Below, piece after piece: positions 1-9,989 of a stretch of DNA of 64,000 nt (position 1 is its first letter; each line of letters starts with the position of its first letter). The stretch lies in NCBI GenBank assembly GCA_052174135.1, contig JBQMRZ010000005.1, positions 62,001 to 126,000 of the forward strand. The letters run 5' to 3'. A model generated the notes under the pieces. It worked only from the letters and a program-made list of their open reading frames with translations. It ran no database searches and was not told where the DNA came from. This DNA comes from Arsenophonus sp052174135 (GTDB lineage Bacteria; Pseudomonadota; Gammaproteobacteria; Enterobacterales; Enterobacteriaceae). Both the position numbers and the translations under genes were made by a program.

Positions 1-640
1 ATGTCTGTTTTAATTTTTCAAAATTACCATCATAAGTTTCCAAATGATCCGCTTCAATATTTGTTATAACCGCTATTAATGGCTGTAAATGTAAAAAAGA
101 AGCATCGCTTTCATCAGCTTCTACAATTAAATAACGGCTACTACCTAAACGAGCATGAACACCAGTTGTTTTTATTAAACCACCATTGATAAAAGTAGGA
201 TCTAATCCTGCATGTTCATAAATGCTGGCAATCATCGCTGTAGTAGTTGTTTTGCCGTGAGTTCCTGTAATAGCAATACCATGACGAAAACGCATTAATT
301 CCGCTAGCATTTCAGCGCGTCGAATGATCGGGATACGCTCTTTTCGTGCCGCAAGAATCTCTGGATTATTTTCAGGTATTGCTGTTGATACAACAACAAC
401 ACAAGCATTTTCAATATTTTCTGGTTTATGGTTAAAATAAATTTTTACACCAAACTCAATTAATTTCTGAGTAATTATATTTGGTAACAAATCAGAACCA
501 CTAATTTCATAACCTTCGTTAACTAATATTTCAGCAATACCGCCCATTCCAGCACCACCAATGCCAATAAAATGAATATGTTTAACTCGACGCATTTCTG
601 GTACTATTGCTCTTAATTTAACTAATTCCTGTATGTTCAC
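1..640 (-). CDS. murC: UDP-N-acetylmuramate--L-alanine ligase, N-terminal part (cut by window edge)
   Basis: Adds L-alanine to UDP-MurNAc, the first step of the peptide stem of peptidoglycan, in the cytoplasm. The gene runs off the left edge, so only about 213 N-terminal residues are visible. I start it at a GTG (640-638) preceded by a GAAGAGAG-like ribosome site, which gives an N-terminus matching enterobacterial MurC. A glycine-rich HFIGIGGAGMGG segment lies near residues 26-37 and the ATP loop GTHGKTTT starts near residue 126. The visible end reads NIEADHLETYDGNF, matching the Mur ligase central domain. It is the last visible gene of the minus-strand dcw cluster, 58 bases after murG. The reading frame is unbroken to the edge. 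Confidence 0.95.
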   Translation of the reverse strand, partial: MNIQELVKLRAIVPEMRRVKHIHFIGIGGAGMGGIAEILVNEGYEISGSDLLPNIITQKLIEFGVKIYFNHKPENIENACVVVVSTAIPENNPEILAARKERIPIIRRAEMLAELMRFRHGIAITGTHGKTTTTAMIASIYEHAGLDPTFINGGLIKTTGVHARLGSSRYLIVEADESDASFLHLQPLIAVITNIEADHLETYDGNFEKLKQT

Positions 641-698
641 TTTACTCTCTTCATTATATTTATTGCTGATTTCAAGATTATTAAGTAATAAAATTGGT

Positions 699-1766
699 TC
701 ATTTAGCAATTTCAATTAAATTTGTCGCTACGCGTTTAGTTGCATCAATAATCGATATTGTTCGTGCTTTTTTTGCCATATCTAGTAATTGTGTTCGAGA
801 AAATTGACTTAATAGCGTTACTAACGCATTTGTTGAAAAATGAGTATGCTCAATGATTTTTGCAGCGCCTATTTTTTCTAATGGTAACGCATTCCAGTAC
901 TGTTGCCGATCTTTATGCTGGAAAGGAATAAAAATTGCTGGCAAGCCAGCAATAGAAACTTCACTAACTGTTAAAGCACCTGATCGACAGATGATAATAT
1001 CAGCCCAAGCATAAGCTTCAGCTATATCATCAATAAATTCAGTTAATTTATAAGTATTTGATTTGCAAGATAACTTTTTATATAAAATTTCTGTTACTTT
1101 TTTTGCTCCTTTACCGGTTTGATGCCAAATTATCACTTTTCCATCTAATTGTTTAGCTACCTTAGGTAATGTTTTATTTAAAATTTTTGCCCCTTGACTA
1201 CCACCTATTACTAAAATTCTGAGTGCTCCATTACGATTAATTAAGCGTTTTTCGGGTTCAGGTAGTGCTAATATTGATTCACGAACTGGATTCCCTACTA
1301 CTACAGCATTAAGAAATGCGGTTGGAAATGCTTGTAAAACACGTTTAGCAATTTTAGATAACCAACGATTAGTTAAACCTGCTACCCCATTTTGCTCATG
1401 CAATACAATTGGAATATTACTCATCCATGCTGCAAGAACACCAGGACCAGAAACATACCCCCCCATTCCTAATACAACATTAGGTCGATAACAATCTATA
1501 ATTATTTTTGCCTGTTTTATTGCTTTAATAATTTTAAATGGCGATAATAAAATTTCTTTAATACCTTTACCTCTTAAACCTGAAATTTTTATAAATTCAA
1601 TTTTAATATGATGCTTAGGAACTAAATTTGCCTCTATTCGATCAGCAGTTCCTAACCAACAAATATCCCAACCTTGTAGTTTAAGATAATTAGCTACAGC
1701 CAATCCAGAAAAAACATGCCCACCAGTACCACCGCCCATCACTATAATGCGTTTTTGTTGGGTCAT
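699..1766 (-). CDS. murG: Undecaprenyl-PP-MurNAc-pentapeptide GlcNAc transferase
   Basis: Transfers GlcNAc from UDP-GlcNAc to lipid I, making lipid II on the inner face of the cytoplasmic membrane. It has 355 residues, the same length as the E. coli enzyme. The N-terminal GGGTGGHVFSGLAVA loop, the HEQNGVAGLTNRW segment of the N-terminal domain and the GGSQGAK loop opening the C-terminal Rossmann domain are all present. It starts 10 bases after the stop of ftsW, so it is almost certainly co-transcribed. Nothing looks damaged. Confidence 0.97.
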   Translation of the reverse strand: MTQQKRIIVMGGGTGGHVFSGLAVANYLKLQGWDICWLGTADRIEANLVPKHHIKIEFIKISGLRGKGIKEILLSPFKIIKAIKQAKIIIDCYRPNVVLGMGGYVSGPGVLAAWMSNIPIVLHEQNGVAGLTNRWLSKIAKRVLQAFPTAFLNAVVVGNPVRESILALPEPEKRLINRNGALRILVIGGSQGAKILNKTLPKVAKQLDGKVIIWHQTGKGAKKVTEILYKKLSCKSNTYKLTEFIDDIAEAYAWADIIICRSGALTVSEVSIAGLPAIFIPFQHKDRQQYWNALPLEKIGAAKIIEHTHFSTNALVTLLSQFSRTQLLDMAKKARTISIIDATKRVATNLIEIAK

Positions 1767-1776
1767 TTAGTTCTCC

Positions 1777-2958
1777 TTACAAAAACTTGCTCTTTTTTTT
1801 AAGACGCGTTTCAAAATCAACACGTAACAAGATGGTAATCGCAATAATTATAATTAATAAGCTAGAACCGCCATAACTAATTAATGGTAGCGTCAGTCCT
1901 TTAGTTGGTAATATTCCTGTTGTGGACCCAACATTAACTAACACCTGGAAAGTAAACCAGATACCAATTGAGCAAGCCAAATAACCTGAAAAATTTTGTT
2001 CTTCATCTAACGCTCGTTTTCCAATCATCATGCTACGGAAAGCAATTAAAAATAACATTAAAAGAATTAATATTACACCAATATAACCTAACTCTTCAGC
2101 TATAACTGAAAAAATAAAATCAGTATGCGCTTCAGGTAAATATTCTAATTTTTGTATAGAATTACCTAAACCCTGACCCCATAATTTTCCACGTCCAAAT
2201 GCCATCAAAGATTGTGTTAATTGATAACCACTACCGAAAGAATCTGCCCACGGATTAAGAAAAGAAGTTATTCGAGTTAAACGATAAGGTTTAGAATAAA
2301 TCAATCCAATAATAGCTATCCAACAAATAATAATACTAATAATGAATGATGTTAATCTAGCACCAGCAAGAAATAATAGTGCTAAAGTTGTTACAAGCAA
2401 CACGACTACTGTCCCTAAATCAGGTTGTAATAACAATAGGAAAGACATTAGTATTAAAATACACATCGGCTTGATAAAACCTAAAAATCGTGTTCTTACT
2501 TCTTCTATTTTTCTTACTAAGTAACTAGATATATAGCAAAATAAAGATAATTTTGTGATTTCAGCTGGCTGTATATGTATAATGCCGACATCAATCCAAC
2601 GAGAAGCACCATTAATTGAACTTCCTGTAACTAGTACTATTAATAATAGTATTAAGGATGTTATTAATAACAAAAAATTATATTTCTCCCAATAAAACAT
2701 TGGGATATTTAATACTAATATTGCTATACAGGATGATAAAATAAGATAAATAGCATCTTGTTTAGCAAAGAAAAATGGATCTTGTGTTAAGCGCTGTCCA
2801 ACTTGTATAGAAGCTGAAGTCACCATAATAAAACCAATTATAGACAAGCATAATGTAAGCCAGACTAAAGTGCGATCATAAAGAATCGCATCTAAAATAT
2901 TGTTATCACGTTTATTTTTAAATAAATCTTCTAATCTTTTGAAGTTAAATATCAACAT
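1777..2958 (-). CDS. ftsW: Septal peptidoglycan polymerase FtsW (SEDS family)
   Basis: A membrane protein of the SEDS family that polymerises lipid II into glycan at the division septum together with FtsI. The 393 residues form about ten hydrophobic segments, beginning near residue 30. Family signatures include QPDLGTVVVL in the middle and the C-terminal GILPTKGLTLPLISYGGSS. It is slightly shorter than the E. coli protein, with the difference mainly in the cytoplasmic N-terminus. Its start overlaps the end of murD by 7 bases, which suggests translational coupling. Confidence 0.96.
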   Translation of the reverse strand: MLIFNFKRLEDLFKNKRDNNILDAILYDRTLVWLTLCLSIIGFIMVTSASIQVGQRLTQDPFFFAKQDAIYLILSSCIAILVLNIPMFYWEKYNFLLLITSLILLLIVLVTGSSINGASRWIDVGIIHIQPAEITKLSLFCYISSYLVRKIEEVRTRFLGFIKPMCILILMSFLLLLQPDLGTVVVLLVTTLALLFLAGARLTSFIISIIICWIAIIGLIYSKPYRLTRITSFLNPWADSFGSGYQLTQSLMAFGRGKLWGQGLGNSIQKLEYLPEAHTDFIFSVIAEELGYIGVILILLMLFLIAFRSMMIGKRALDEEQNFSGYLACSIGIWFTFQVLVNVGSTTGILPTKGLTLPLISYGGSSLLIIIIAITILLRVDFETRLKKKSKFL

Positions 2959-4265
2959 TGAGATAATTCCTTTGCTAATTCTGTAAATTTTTCACCTCGG
3001 TGTTCAAAGTTACGAAATTGGTCAAAACTCGCACAAGCTGGTGAAAGAAGTACCATATCACCAGCTTTTAATATTGGCGCGATAACCCGTAAACACTGTT
3101 CCATTGTATCTAGTAGCAAACTATTTGTTTTTAACTTTGCTAATTGATAACCATCTCTTCCAAAACAACTCAATCTAATGTTTTTTAGAGACATATATGG
3201 TTTTAATAATGAAAAATCTGCAGATTTTCCTTCTCCACCTAATAATAAATAAAGAATACCAGCTACTTGTAAACCTTTTAACGCAGCTTCAGTACTAGCA
3301 ACATTTGTTGATTTAGAGTCATTAATCCATTGGATACCTAAATGATGGTGTACTAATTGGCAACGATGAGGTAATCCTGTATATTGAGTTAATGCTGCTA
3401 AACTTGCTTTACGTGGAACATTTATCGCATCTGCTAAAGCTAATGCAGCCACTCCATTAAGATGGTTATGCTGTCTAATTAATCGCATTTCAGCAGTATT
3501 GATAATAGTTTTCCCCTTTATTTGTAGTTCTTGATAATTAGTATTTAATTGATAATCACCGCTATTAACACCAAAACTTATACAACGAGCATCGCGACCG
3601 AGTAAGGGCCAGGTTTTTCGATCCTGTTCATTAATAATACAAAATTCAGCACCATCATAAATTCTTAATTTAGTTTCACGATACTGTTTAGCACCTTTAA
3701 TATATCGATCCATATGATCTTCTGTTACATTTAATATGGTTGCAGCTTTAGCTTTTAAACTTGATGTTGTTTCAAGTTGAAAACTAGAAAGTTCTAATAG
3801 ACACAAATCATAATCTTTTGTTAATAATGTTAGTGCTGGTATTCCTATATTTCCACCGATTACCACTCGCCAATTAGCTTTTTTTGCCATCTCAGCAACT
3901 AATGTTGTAATTGTACTTTTACCATTAGATCCTGTAATGGCAACAATAAATTTATGTGTTTCACGGCAAAAAAGCTCAATATCACCAATAATTTCAATAC
4001 CTTTATCTGCTGCCATTTTTAGTTCTTTTGTGAAAAGAGAAATACCAGGGCTAACAACAATTAAATCAGCAGCCATCAACCATTCAATATTAAAACTACC
4101 ACCGTGATACATGATCTCTATAGGTAACTTATCTTTATATGGTGCCAATATTCGTGTATCAATGACGCGTGGCACAATATGGCGTGAAAGAAAAAAATTA
4201 ACACAAGAAAAACCCGTTTGACCTAATCCGATAATGATAATTTTTTTTCCTTGATAATCAACCAT
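2952..4265 (-). CDS. murD: UDP-N-acetylmuramoyl-L-alanine--D-glutamate ligase
   Basis: Adds D-glutamate to UDP-MurNAc-L-alanine. An open frame extends 30 codons further upstream into mraY, but I start at the ATG at 4265, which gives MVDYQGKKIIIIGLG, matching the family N-terminus and a length of 437 residues. The ATP loop ITGSNGKST is at about residues 110-118, NVTEDHMDRY follows in the central domain, and the C-terminal domain ends in LLSPACASFDQFRNFEHRG. The chosen start lies two bases after the mraY stop. The enzyme looks intact. Confidence 0.96.
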   Translation of the reverse strand: MVDYQGKKIIIIGLGQTGFSCVNFFLSRHIVPRVIDTRILAPYKDKLPIEIMYHGGSFNIEWLMAADLIVVSPGISLFTKELKMAADKGIEIIGDIELFCRETHKFIVAITGSNGKSTITTLVAEMAKKANWRVVIGGNIGIPALTLLTKDYDLCLLELSSFQLETTSSLKAKAATILNVTEDHMDRYIKGAKQYRETKLRIYDGAEFCIINEQDRKTWPLLGRDARCISFGVNSGDYQLNTNYQELQIKGKTIINTAEMRLIRQHNHLNGVAALALADAINVPRKASLAALTQYTGLPHRCQLVHHHLGIQWINDSKSTNVASTEAALKGLQVAGILYLLLGGEGKSADFSLLKPYMSLKNIRLSCFGRDGYQLAKLKTNSLLLDTMEQCLRVIAPILKAGDMVLLSPACASFDQFRNFEHRGEKFTELAKELSQC

Positions 4266-4267
4266 TA

Positions 4268-5350
4268 TCAACGCACCTTTAATGTTACTAACCCAATCAA
4301 TACTAACATTAATGAAATAATCCAAAAACGAACAATGACTCGAGGTTCTGGCCATCCTTTTAATTCATAATGATGGTGAATTGGCGCCATCCGAAAAATT
4401 CGTTGACCGCATAATTTAAATGATCCAATTTGTAAAATTACCGATAAAGTTTCAATAACAAACACACCACCCATAATTAATAATAAAAATTCTTGCCGAA
4501 GTAAAACTGAAATTATCCCTAATGCACCACCTAATGCTAACGAGCCAACATCACCCATAAAGATTTGCGCAGGATACGCGTTAAACCATAAAAACCCCAA
4601 ACCTGCACCAACAATTGTACTGCAAACTATAACTAATTCACTTGCATGTTTAATATAAGGAATTTTTAAATAGTTAGCAAAATTGAAATTACCAGTCGTC
4701 CAGGCTACTAAAGAAAAACCTGCTGAAATAATAACTGTCGGCATAATAGCTAAACCATCTAATCCATCAGTTAAATTAACTGCATTACTTGCTCCTACAA
4801 TAACAAAATAAGCAAAAAAAATATAAAACAAACCAAGTTGTGGCATAAAATTTTTTAAAAATGGTATAACTAATTGAGTTACTGCTGTATTTTTACCGGT
4901 GCTATATAAAGAAAATGTTATACTTAAAGCCAATGCGGATTGCCAAAAATATTTCCAACCAGCAATTAAACCTTTTGAGTTTTTACATATTACTTTACGA
5001 TAATCATCAATAAATCCAATTACACCATATCCTAATAAAATGATTAATACGTACCAAACGTATGGATTATTTAATCGCGCCCATAATACAACTGAAATTA
5101 TAATAGAAAATAAAATTAACACCCCGCCCATTGTAGGCGTACCCCGTTTAGTAAAATGCGATTTTGGACCATCATTTCGCACGATTTGACCTATTTGTAA
5201 CTTTTGTAAAAAAGAAATTAAATATGGCCCAATCCATAAAGCAATTACCAAAGCAGTTAATAAACTAATAATAGCTCGAAATGTCAAATAAGAAAAAATA
5301 TTAAAACCAGAAAAATATCTAATTAAGTATTCAGCTAACCAGACTAACAT
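4268..5350 (-). CDS. mraY: Phospho-MurNAc-pentapeptide transferase
   Basis: Moves phospho-MurNAc-pentapeptide from UDP onto undecaprenyl phosphate, giving lipid I in the inner membrane. The 360 residues match the E. coli length and show about ten membrane spans. Conserved cytoplasmic motifs are visible: GFIDDYRK with the paired aspartates, NLTDGLDGLA, and the histidine-rich APIHHHYELKGW near the C-terminus. The start overlaps the end of murF by 7 bases. Confidence 0.97.
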   Translation of the reverse strand: MLVWLAEYLIRYFSGFNIFSYLTFRAIISLLTALVIALWIGPYLISFLQKLQIGQIVRNDGPKSHFTKRGTPTMGGVLILFSIIISVVLWARLNNPYVWYVLIILLGYGVIGFIDDYRKVICKNSKGLIAGWKYFWQSALALSITFSLYSTGKNTAVTQLVIPFLKNFMPQLGLFYIFFAYFVIVGASNAVNLTDGLDGLAIMPTVIISAGFSLVAWTTGNFNFANYLKIPYIKHASELVIVCSTIVGAGLGFLWFNAYPAQIFMGDVGSLALGGALGIISVLLRQEFLLLIMGGVFVIETLSVILQIGSFKLCGQRIFRMAPIHHHYELKGWPEPRVIVRFWIISLMLVLIGLVTLKVR

Positions 5351-6726
5351 GAAAAGTACTCCTTTAAAGAAAATATAATTTCTTTCATTTCTGTATTCTG
5401 CGAGCCTTTAACTAAGATTGATATTATTTCATGTTCTTGTATCAATAAAATTAAATTAGCAATTAATTTTTTTTTAAAAATAAAATGTTCACCACAACCA
5501 CTTTGCTGACTGATAATGGCGCTTTGTTTGCCAACACTAAAAACTTTATCAAATTTCATTTGTCGAACTATATCTCCAACTTTCTTGTGATATATATCAG
5601 TCTTATCACCAAGTTCTTTCATATCACTGACAACTAAAATACGATATCCAGGCATTTTAGATAAAACATTTACAGCAGAAATCATGGAACCAATATTAGC
5701 ATTATAAGTATCATCCAAAATCAATTTACCTGGTGCTAACTTAACGGGATATAATCGACCTAATATAGGTTTAGTATGAAGCAATCCAAAACTAACTTGC
5801 TTAAGTGTTGCTCCAACTGAAATTGCTAATGCGCTTGCTGCTAATGCATTGGCAATATTATGTTTACCAGGCAAAGGTAATAATATTGATACAACACCGA
5901 TTGGTGTATGTAATTCAAATTTAGAACCTATTGATTTGATAAAAATATTTTTTGCATAAAAATCAGCTTGTTGATTTTTAATAATAGAAAAACGCCAGAT
6001 TGTTTGTTGTTGAGTGAAATCAGATCGCCAATTTTTCCAATCATGACTAGCTAAATTAATAACAGCTATTCCTTTTTTTGCTAATCCTTGAAAAATTTCG
6101 CCTTTTGCTTTAGAAACTCCAGCTAATGAGCTAAAACCTTCAAGATGTGCGGCAAATAAATTATTTACTAATACACTGTTAGGTTTAATAATATTAGTAG
6201 CATATTTAATTTCACCAATATGATTAGCACCCATTTCAATTACTATATACTGGTGTTTTCTCATCAAACGAAATAATGTTAACGCTACACCAATGTCATT
6301 ATTGAAATTACCATGAGTAAAAAGTGTTCTAGTATAATAAGATAAAATATTAGCTACCATTTCTTTAACTGATGTTTTACCTGAAGAACCAGTGAGTCCA
6401 ATAACTTTTGCTTTACTTTGTAATCGAATCCATGCTGCTAATTTTCCCATTGCTAATCGTGTATTTTCTACAATAATCTGTGGAAAACTAACGGGTAATG
6501 GATGATCAACTAATAAAGCTTTAGCGCCAGAACAGATAGCTTCTTCAATAAAATGATGACCATCAAAATTTTTTCCCTTTAATGCTATAAATAAGCTATT
6601 AATTTTCCGATAGCGAGTATCAGTTGTTATCACGTTAATCCATAAATTATCCCTATAATAATCATTAATTTGGTATAAAACGCCTTCTGTGACACAAGCT
6701 AATTGTTTTAATGAAATAGAGATCAC
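5344..6726 (-). CDS. murF: UDP-MurNAc-tripeptide--D-alanyl-D-alanine ligase
   Basis: Adds the D-Ala-D-Ala dipeptide, completing the cytoplasmic pentapeptide precursor. It has 460 residues, close to the family norm. The ATP loop GLTGSSGKTSVKEM lies near residue 110, GNFNNDIGVALTLF follows, and the C-terminal domain carries LDDTYNANIGSM. Its start overlaps the murE stop by 4 bases. Compared with better-known homologues the C-terminal 30 residues look more diverged, but the frame is complete. Confidence 0.96.
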   Translation of the reverse strand: MISISLKQLACVTEGVLYQINDYYRDNLWINVITTDTRYRKINSLFIALKGKNFDGHHFIEEAICSGAKALLVDHPLPVSFPQIIVENTRLAMGKLAAWIRLQSKAKVIGLTGSSGKTSVKEMVANILSYYTRTLFTHGNFNNDIGVALTLFRLMRKHQYIVIEMGANHIGEIKYATNIIKPNSVLVNNLFAAHLEGFSSLAGVSKAKGEIFQGLAKKGIAVINLASHDWKNWRSDFTQQQTIWRFSIIKNQQADFYAKNIFIKSIGSKFELHTPIGVVSILLPLPGKHNIANALAASALAISVGATLKQVSFGLLHTKPILGRLYPVKLAPGKLILDDTYNANIGSMISAVNVLSKMPGYRILVVSDMKELGDKTDIYHKKVGDIVRQMKFDKVFSVGKQSAIISQQSGCGEHFIFKKKLIANLILLIQEHEIISILVKGSQNTEMKEIIFSLKEYFSC

Positions 6727-8213
6727 CTTATTGCTCCCAATAATCGTCTTACTGTCATGCGATCTGAATAATCAATACACTGATTACCAATAATTTGATA
6801 ATTTTCATGTCCTTTACCAACAATTAATATGATATCACTATTATTTGCTCGAATGATTGCACTGGTAATTGCTTCAATTCGATCTATAATTGGTATTGCT
6901 AGATTAATGTCAAAGAAACCACTTAAAATATCATTAATAATTGTTTTAGGTTCTTCATTACGTGGGTTATCGTTTGTTATTATTACGAAATCAGCATATT
7001 GTTCAGCAATACTTCCCATTAATGCACGTTTACCTTTATCTCGGTCACCTCCACATCCAAATACACACCAAAGTTTACCTCGATAATTTAGATTTCTCAC
7101 AGTAACTAACGCTTTTTCTAGTGCGTCAGGAGTATGAGCATAATCAATAATAATAATTGGACGCCCTGGTGATCTGAAAATTTCCATTCGCCCACAAACT
7201 GGCTGTAAAGCAACTGATGATTTTATAACTTGGTCAAATAAATAGCCCACCATTAAAAGAGTTGCCATAGCTAACATGACATTATTTATATTAAAAACAC
7301 CAATTAATGGACTTTTAATTAAATCTCTCCCCCAGGTGGAATTAAAGTAAATCGTTGTTTGATAATCATTATAATCTATCCTCTCTACTAACATCCAGGG
7401 ACCTTGAAAGTTTCTAGGTATTCGATTTTTTATAGAAACTGCACATGCTAATGGTAATCTTTTAAGCCATCGTAAACCCGTATCGTCATCCACATTAATA
7501 ATCTGTTTATTAGATTTATGTGTTGAAAATAATAACCATTTGGCCGATTCATAATTTTGCATGTCACCATGATAATCAAAATGATCGCGACTTAAATTAC
7601 TAAATATAGCAGCAGTAAAGGGAATATTAGCAACGCGACTTTGTACTAAAGCATGAGAAGAAACTTCCATCGCAACAAAAGTAGCTTGTTTTTCAAGCAA
7701 TAATTGTAATTCAGATTGAATATCTATAGCTGATACGGTGGTATTTTCACTAGGTATGGTCTCTCCTAATAATCCAATACCAAATGTACCCATTACGGCG
7801 CTGATTTCTCCTAATCCTTTTGCCCATTGAGCGATTAACTGGGTAATGGTAGTTTTACCATTTGTTCCTGTTACACCAATTAATTTTAATTTTTCACCTG
7901 GATGTTTATAAAATTCTCCAGCTAAAAAAGATAATTGATTAATCAGATTATTAATATAAATATGTGGAACACCACATTTATATTGAACTGTCCCAATTTC
8001 TCTTTTTTCTTGTGATTCAGCAATAATTGCAATGGCACCTTTTTCTATCGCTTGAGAAACATATCGTCGTCCATCTGTTTGGTGACCCTTAATTGCTAAA
8101 AATAGATCTCCTGGCGTTACTTTACGACTATCAAGTGTCATTTTTTGCAACACCTTATCTGCTGTATTAATACCTAGTTTTATAAATAAATTATGTAGAT
8201 TACGATCTATCAC
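6723..8213 (-). CDS. murE: UDP-MurNAc-L-Ala-D-Glu--meso-diaminopimelate ligase
   Basis: Adds meso-diaminopimelate as the third residue of the peptide stem. It has 496 residues, against 495 in E. coli. The ATP loop GVTGTNGKTT is near residue 114, MEVSSHALVQ and NLSRDHFDYHGDM mark the central domain, and VFGCGGDRDKGKR opens the C-terminal domain. The DNPR tetrapeptide that sets DAP specificity is kept (read here as NDNPRNEEP), so the wall should be the usual Gram-negative DAP type. The gene start lies inside ftsI, overlapping by 14 bases. Confidence 0.97.
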   Translation of the reverse strand: MIDRNLHNLFIKLGINTADKVLQKMTLDSRKVTPGDLFLAIKGHQTDGRRYVSQAIEKGAIAIIAESQEKREIGTVQYKCGVPHIYINNLINQLSFLAGEFYKHPGEKLKLIGVTGTNGKTTITQLIAQWAKGLGEISAVMGTFGIGLLGETIPSENTTVSAIDIQSELQLLLEKQATFVAMEVSSHALVQSRVANIPFTAAIFSNLSRDHFDYHGDMQNYESAKWLLFSTHKSNKQIINVDDDTGLRWLKRLPLACAVSIKNRIPRNFQGPWMLVERIDYNDYQTTIYFNSTWGRDLIKSPLIGVFNINNVMLAMATLLMVGYLFDQVIKSSVALQPVCGRMEIFRSPGRPIIIIDYAHTPDALEKALVTVRNLNYRGKLWCVFGCGGDRDKGKRALMGSIAEQYADFVIITNDNPRNEEPKTIINDILSGFFDINLAIPIIDRIEAITSAIIRANNSDIILIVGKGHENYQIIGNQCIDYSDRMTVRRLLGAIR

Positions 8214-9966
8214 TTTTATCCTTTTTTATTCTATTAATTACTAATTCACTGTCATTTAAGTTCAATGCATCAGGTTTTATATTTGTTAAACGTAAAACAC
8301 TACTAATAATAGTTCTGAATACAGGTCCAGAAACAGCTCCTCCGTAATATTTTCCAGCAGTAGGTTTATTAATAATTACAACTAAGGCATAACGAGGTTT
8401 ACTTGCGGGTGCTACTCCGGCCGCATAAGCAACATATTGATTGATATAATGACCATCATTGTCAATTTTTTTTACTGTACCAGTCTTAATCGCTATTCTG
8501 TAACCCTTTACTTCGGCTTGAACAACACCAGATAATGTAATATTTTCCATCATTCGAACCACTGTTCGTATAATTCTTTCAGGAAAAATACGATTACCCA
8601 ATACTGGTTGATCAACCCTTGTAATTGATAATGGGCGATAAACACCAAAACTACCAATTGTCGCATAAACTCGTGCTAATTGTAATGGTGTTACCATTAA
8701 CCCATAACCAAAAGAAAAGGTAGCTCTTTCAAATTTAGACCATCGCACTTTTTTATTAGGAAAAATACCACTACTTTCTCCAATTAATCCTAAGTTTGTT
8801 GATTTACCTAAACCAAAACTGGCATAAACATCTACGAGTTCATTTGCTGGCATTGCTAATGCTATTTTTGAAACACCAACATTACTCGATTTCTGTAAAA
8901 TACCTGTAATAGATAATTCACTATACTTTGCTACATCTTTAATTTTATGACCATTAATTATGTAAGGTTGGGTATTTAAGATGCTATCAATGTTAATAAC
9001 TCCATTATTTAATGCACTGATAATTACCATTGGTTTAACTGTTGATCCTGGTTCAAATATATCAGTGATTGCATGGTTACGCATAATTTTAGCTGGAATG
9101 TCAAGAATATTATTTGGGTTATAAGATGGGCTATTAACCATTGCTAATACTTCACCTGTGTTAATATCCACTAAAATAGCAGTACCAAACTCTGCTTTAT
9201 TTTCCATAACACTGCGTGTTAATTCACGATAAACTAATGACTGTATATGTTTATCAATGCTTAATACCAAATTATTTGCTACCTTGTTGTTGTCAATAGA
9301 AGAGATATATTCGATAACTCGTCCATAACGATCCTTACGCACTATTCTTTCACCTTGTACACCAGTTAATAAAAAATTAAAACTTTTTTCGATTCCTTCA
9401 ATTCCTTTTCCATCGATATCTGTCACCCCAATTAAATGAGCTGTTACTGGACCAGATGGATAATAACGTCGCGATTCTTTACGCAAATAAATACCTATTA
9501 TTTTTAATTTACTAATATATTCACCAACAGATAAATTAACTTGACGAGCTAAATATACAAAACGACTATTATGATTAATATTAATTTTATGGTTAATTTG
9601 TTCTAATGATATATTTAGCTCATTTGCTAATGCTTGCCAACGTTCATCATTGGTCAATCCACCGTTTTCATAAATTAGTTTTGGATCAGCGCAAATAGCA
9701 TAAACTGGAATACTTATTGCTAGTTGTCGACCTTCACGATCACTTATCATACCGCGCTCAGTTATCACTTTTTGAACACGAAGTGAGCGCATATCGCTTT
9801 CTTTTACAAGTTTTTCTGGATTAATAACTTGCAAATAAGTAATGCGAATAATGAGAGAAATTAATATAAATCCTATTCCCATACACAGTAGCAAAAAACG
9901 CCAACCTATATAGCTAACTTTTTTTTCATATTGTCTTCTATATTTCATTGAGCGCATAGGTATCAT
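8200..9966 (-). CDS. ftsI: Septal peptidoglycan transpeptidase (penicillin-binding protein 3)
   Basis: Cross-links septal peptidoglycan in the periplasm, anchored by one N-terminal membrane span (about residues 22-45). The length of 588 equals that of E. coli FtsI. Catalytic boxes are intact: GSTVK with the nucleophilic serine at residue 308, SSN at 360-362, and KTGT starting at residue 494. The dimerisation part carries SRRYYPSGPVTAHLIG. Two further in-frame ATGs occur in the first 7 codons, so the start could be a few residues later. It begins 23 bases after the end of ftsL and should depend on the same transcript. Confidence 0.96.
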   Translation of the reverse strand: MIPMRSMKYRRQYEKKVSYIGWRFLLLCMGIGFILISLIIRITYLQVINPEKLVKESDMRSLRVQKVITERGMISDREGRQLAISIPVYAICADPKLIYENGGLTNDERWQALANELNISLEQINHKININHNSRFVYLARQVNLSVGEYISKLKIIGIYLRKESRRYYPSGPVTAHLIGVTDIDGKGIEGIEKSFNFLLTGVQGERIVRKDRYGRVIEYISSIDNNKVANNLVLSIDKHIQSLVYRELTRSVMENKAEFGTAILVDINTGEVLAMVNSPSYNPNNILDIPAKIMRNHAITDIFEPGSTVKPMVIISALNNGVINIDSILNTQPYIINGHKIKDVAKYSELSITGILQKSSNVGVSKIALAMPANELVDVYASFGLGKSTNLGLIGESSGIFPNKKVRWSKFERATFSFGYGLMVTPLQLARVYATIGSFGVYRPLSITRVDQPVLGNRIFPERIIRTVVRMMENITLSGVVQAEVKGYRIAIKTGTVKKIDNDGHYINQYVAYAAGVAPASKPRYALVVIINKPTAGKYYGGAVSGPVFRTIISSVLRLTNIKPDALNLNDSELVINRIKKDKSDRS

Positions 9967-9989
9967 GTTATTTATCTTTTTACTAAAAA

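Noticed and set aside
4266..4355. 30-codon upstream extension of murD
   Set aside because: It lies inside mraY, reads unlike MurD, and the ATG at 4265 gives the family N-terminus.
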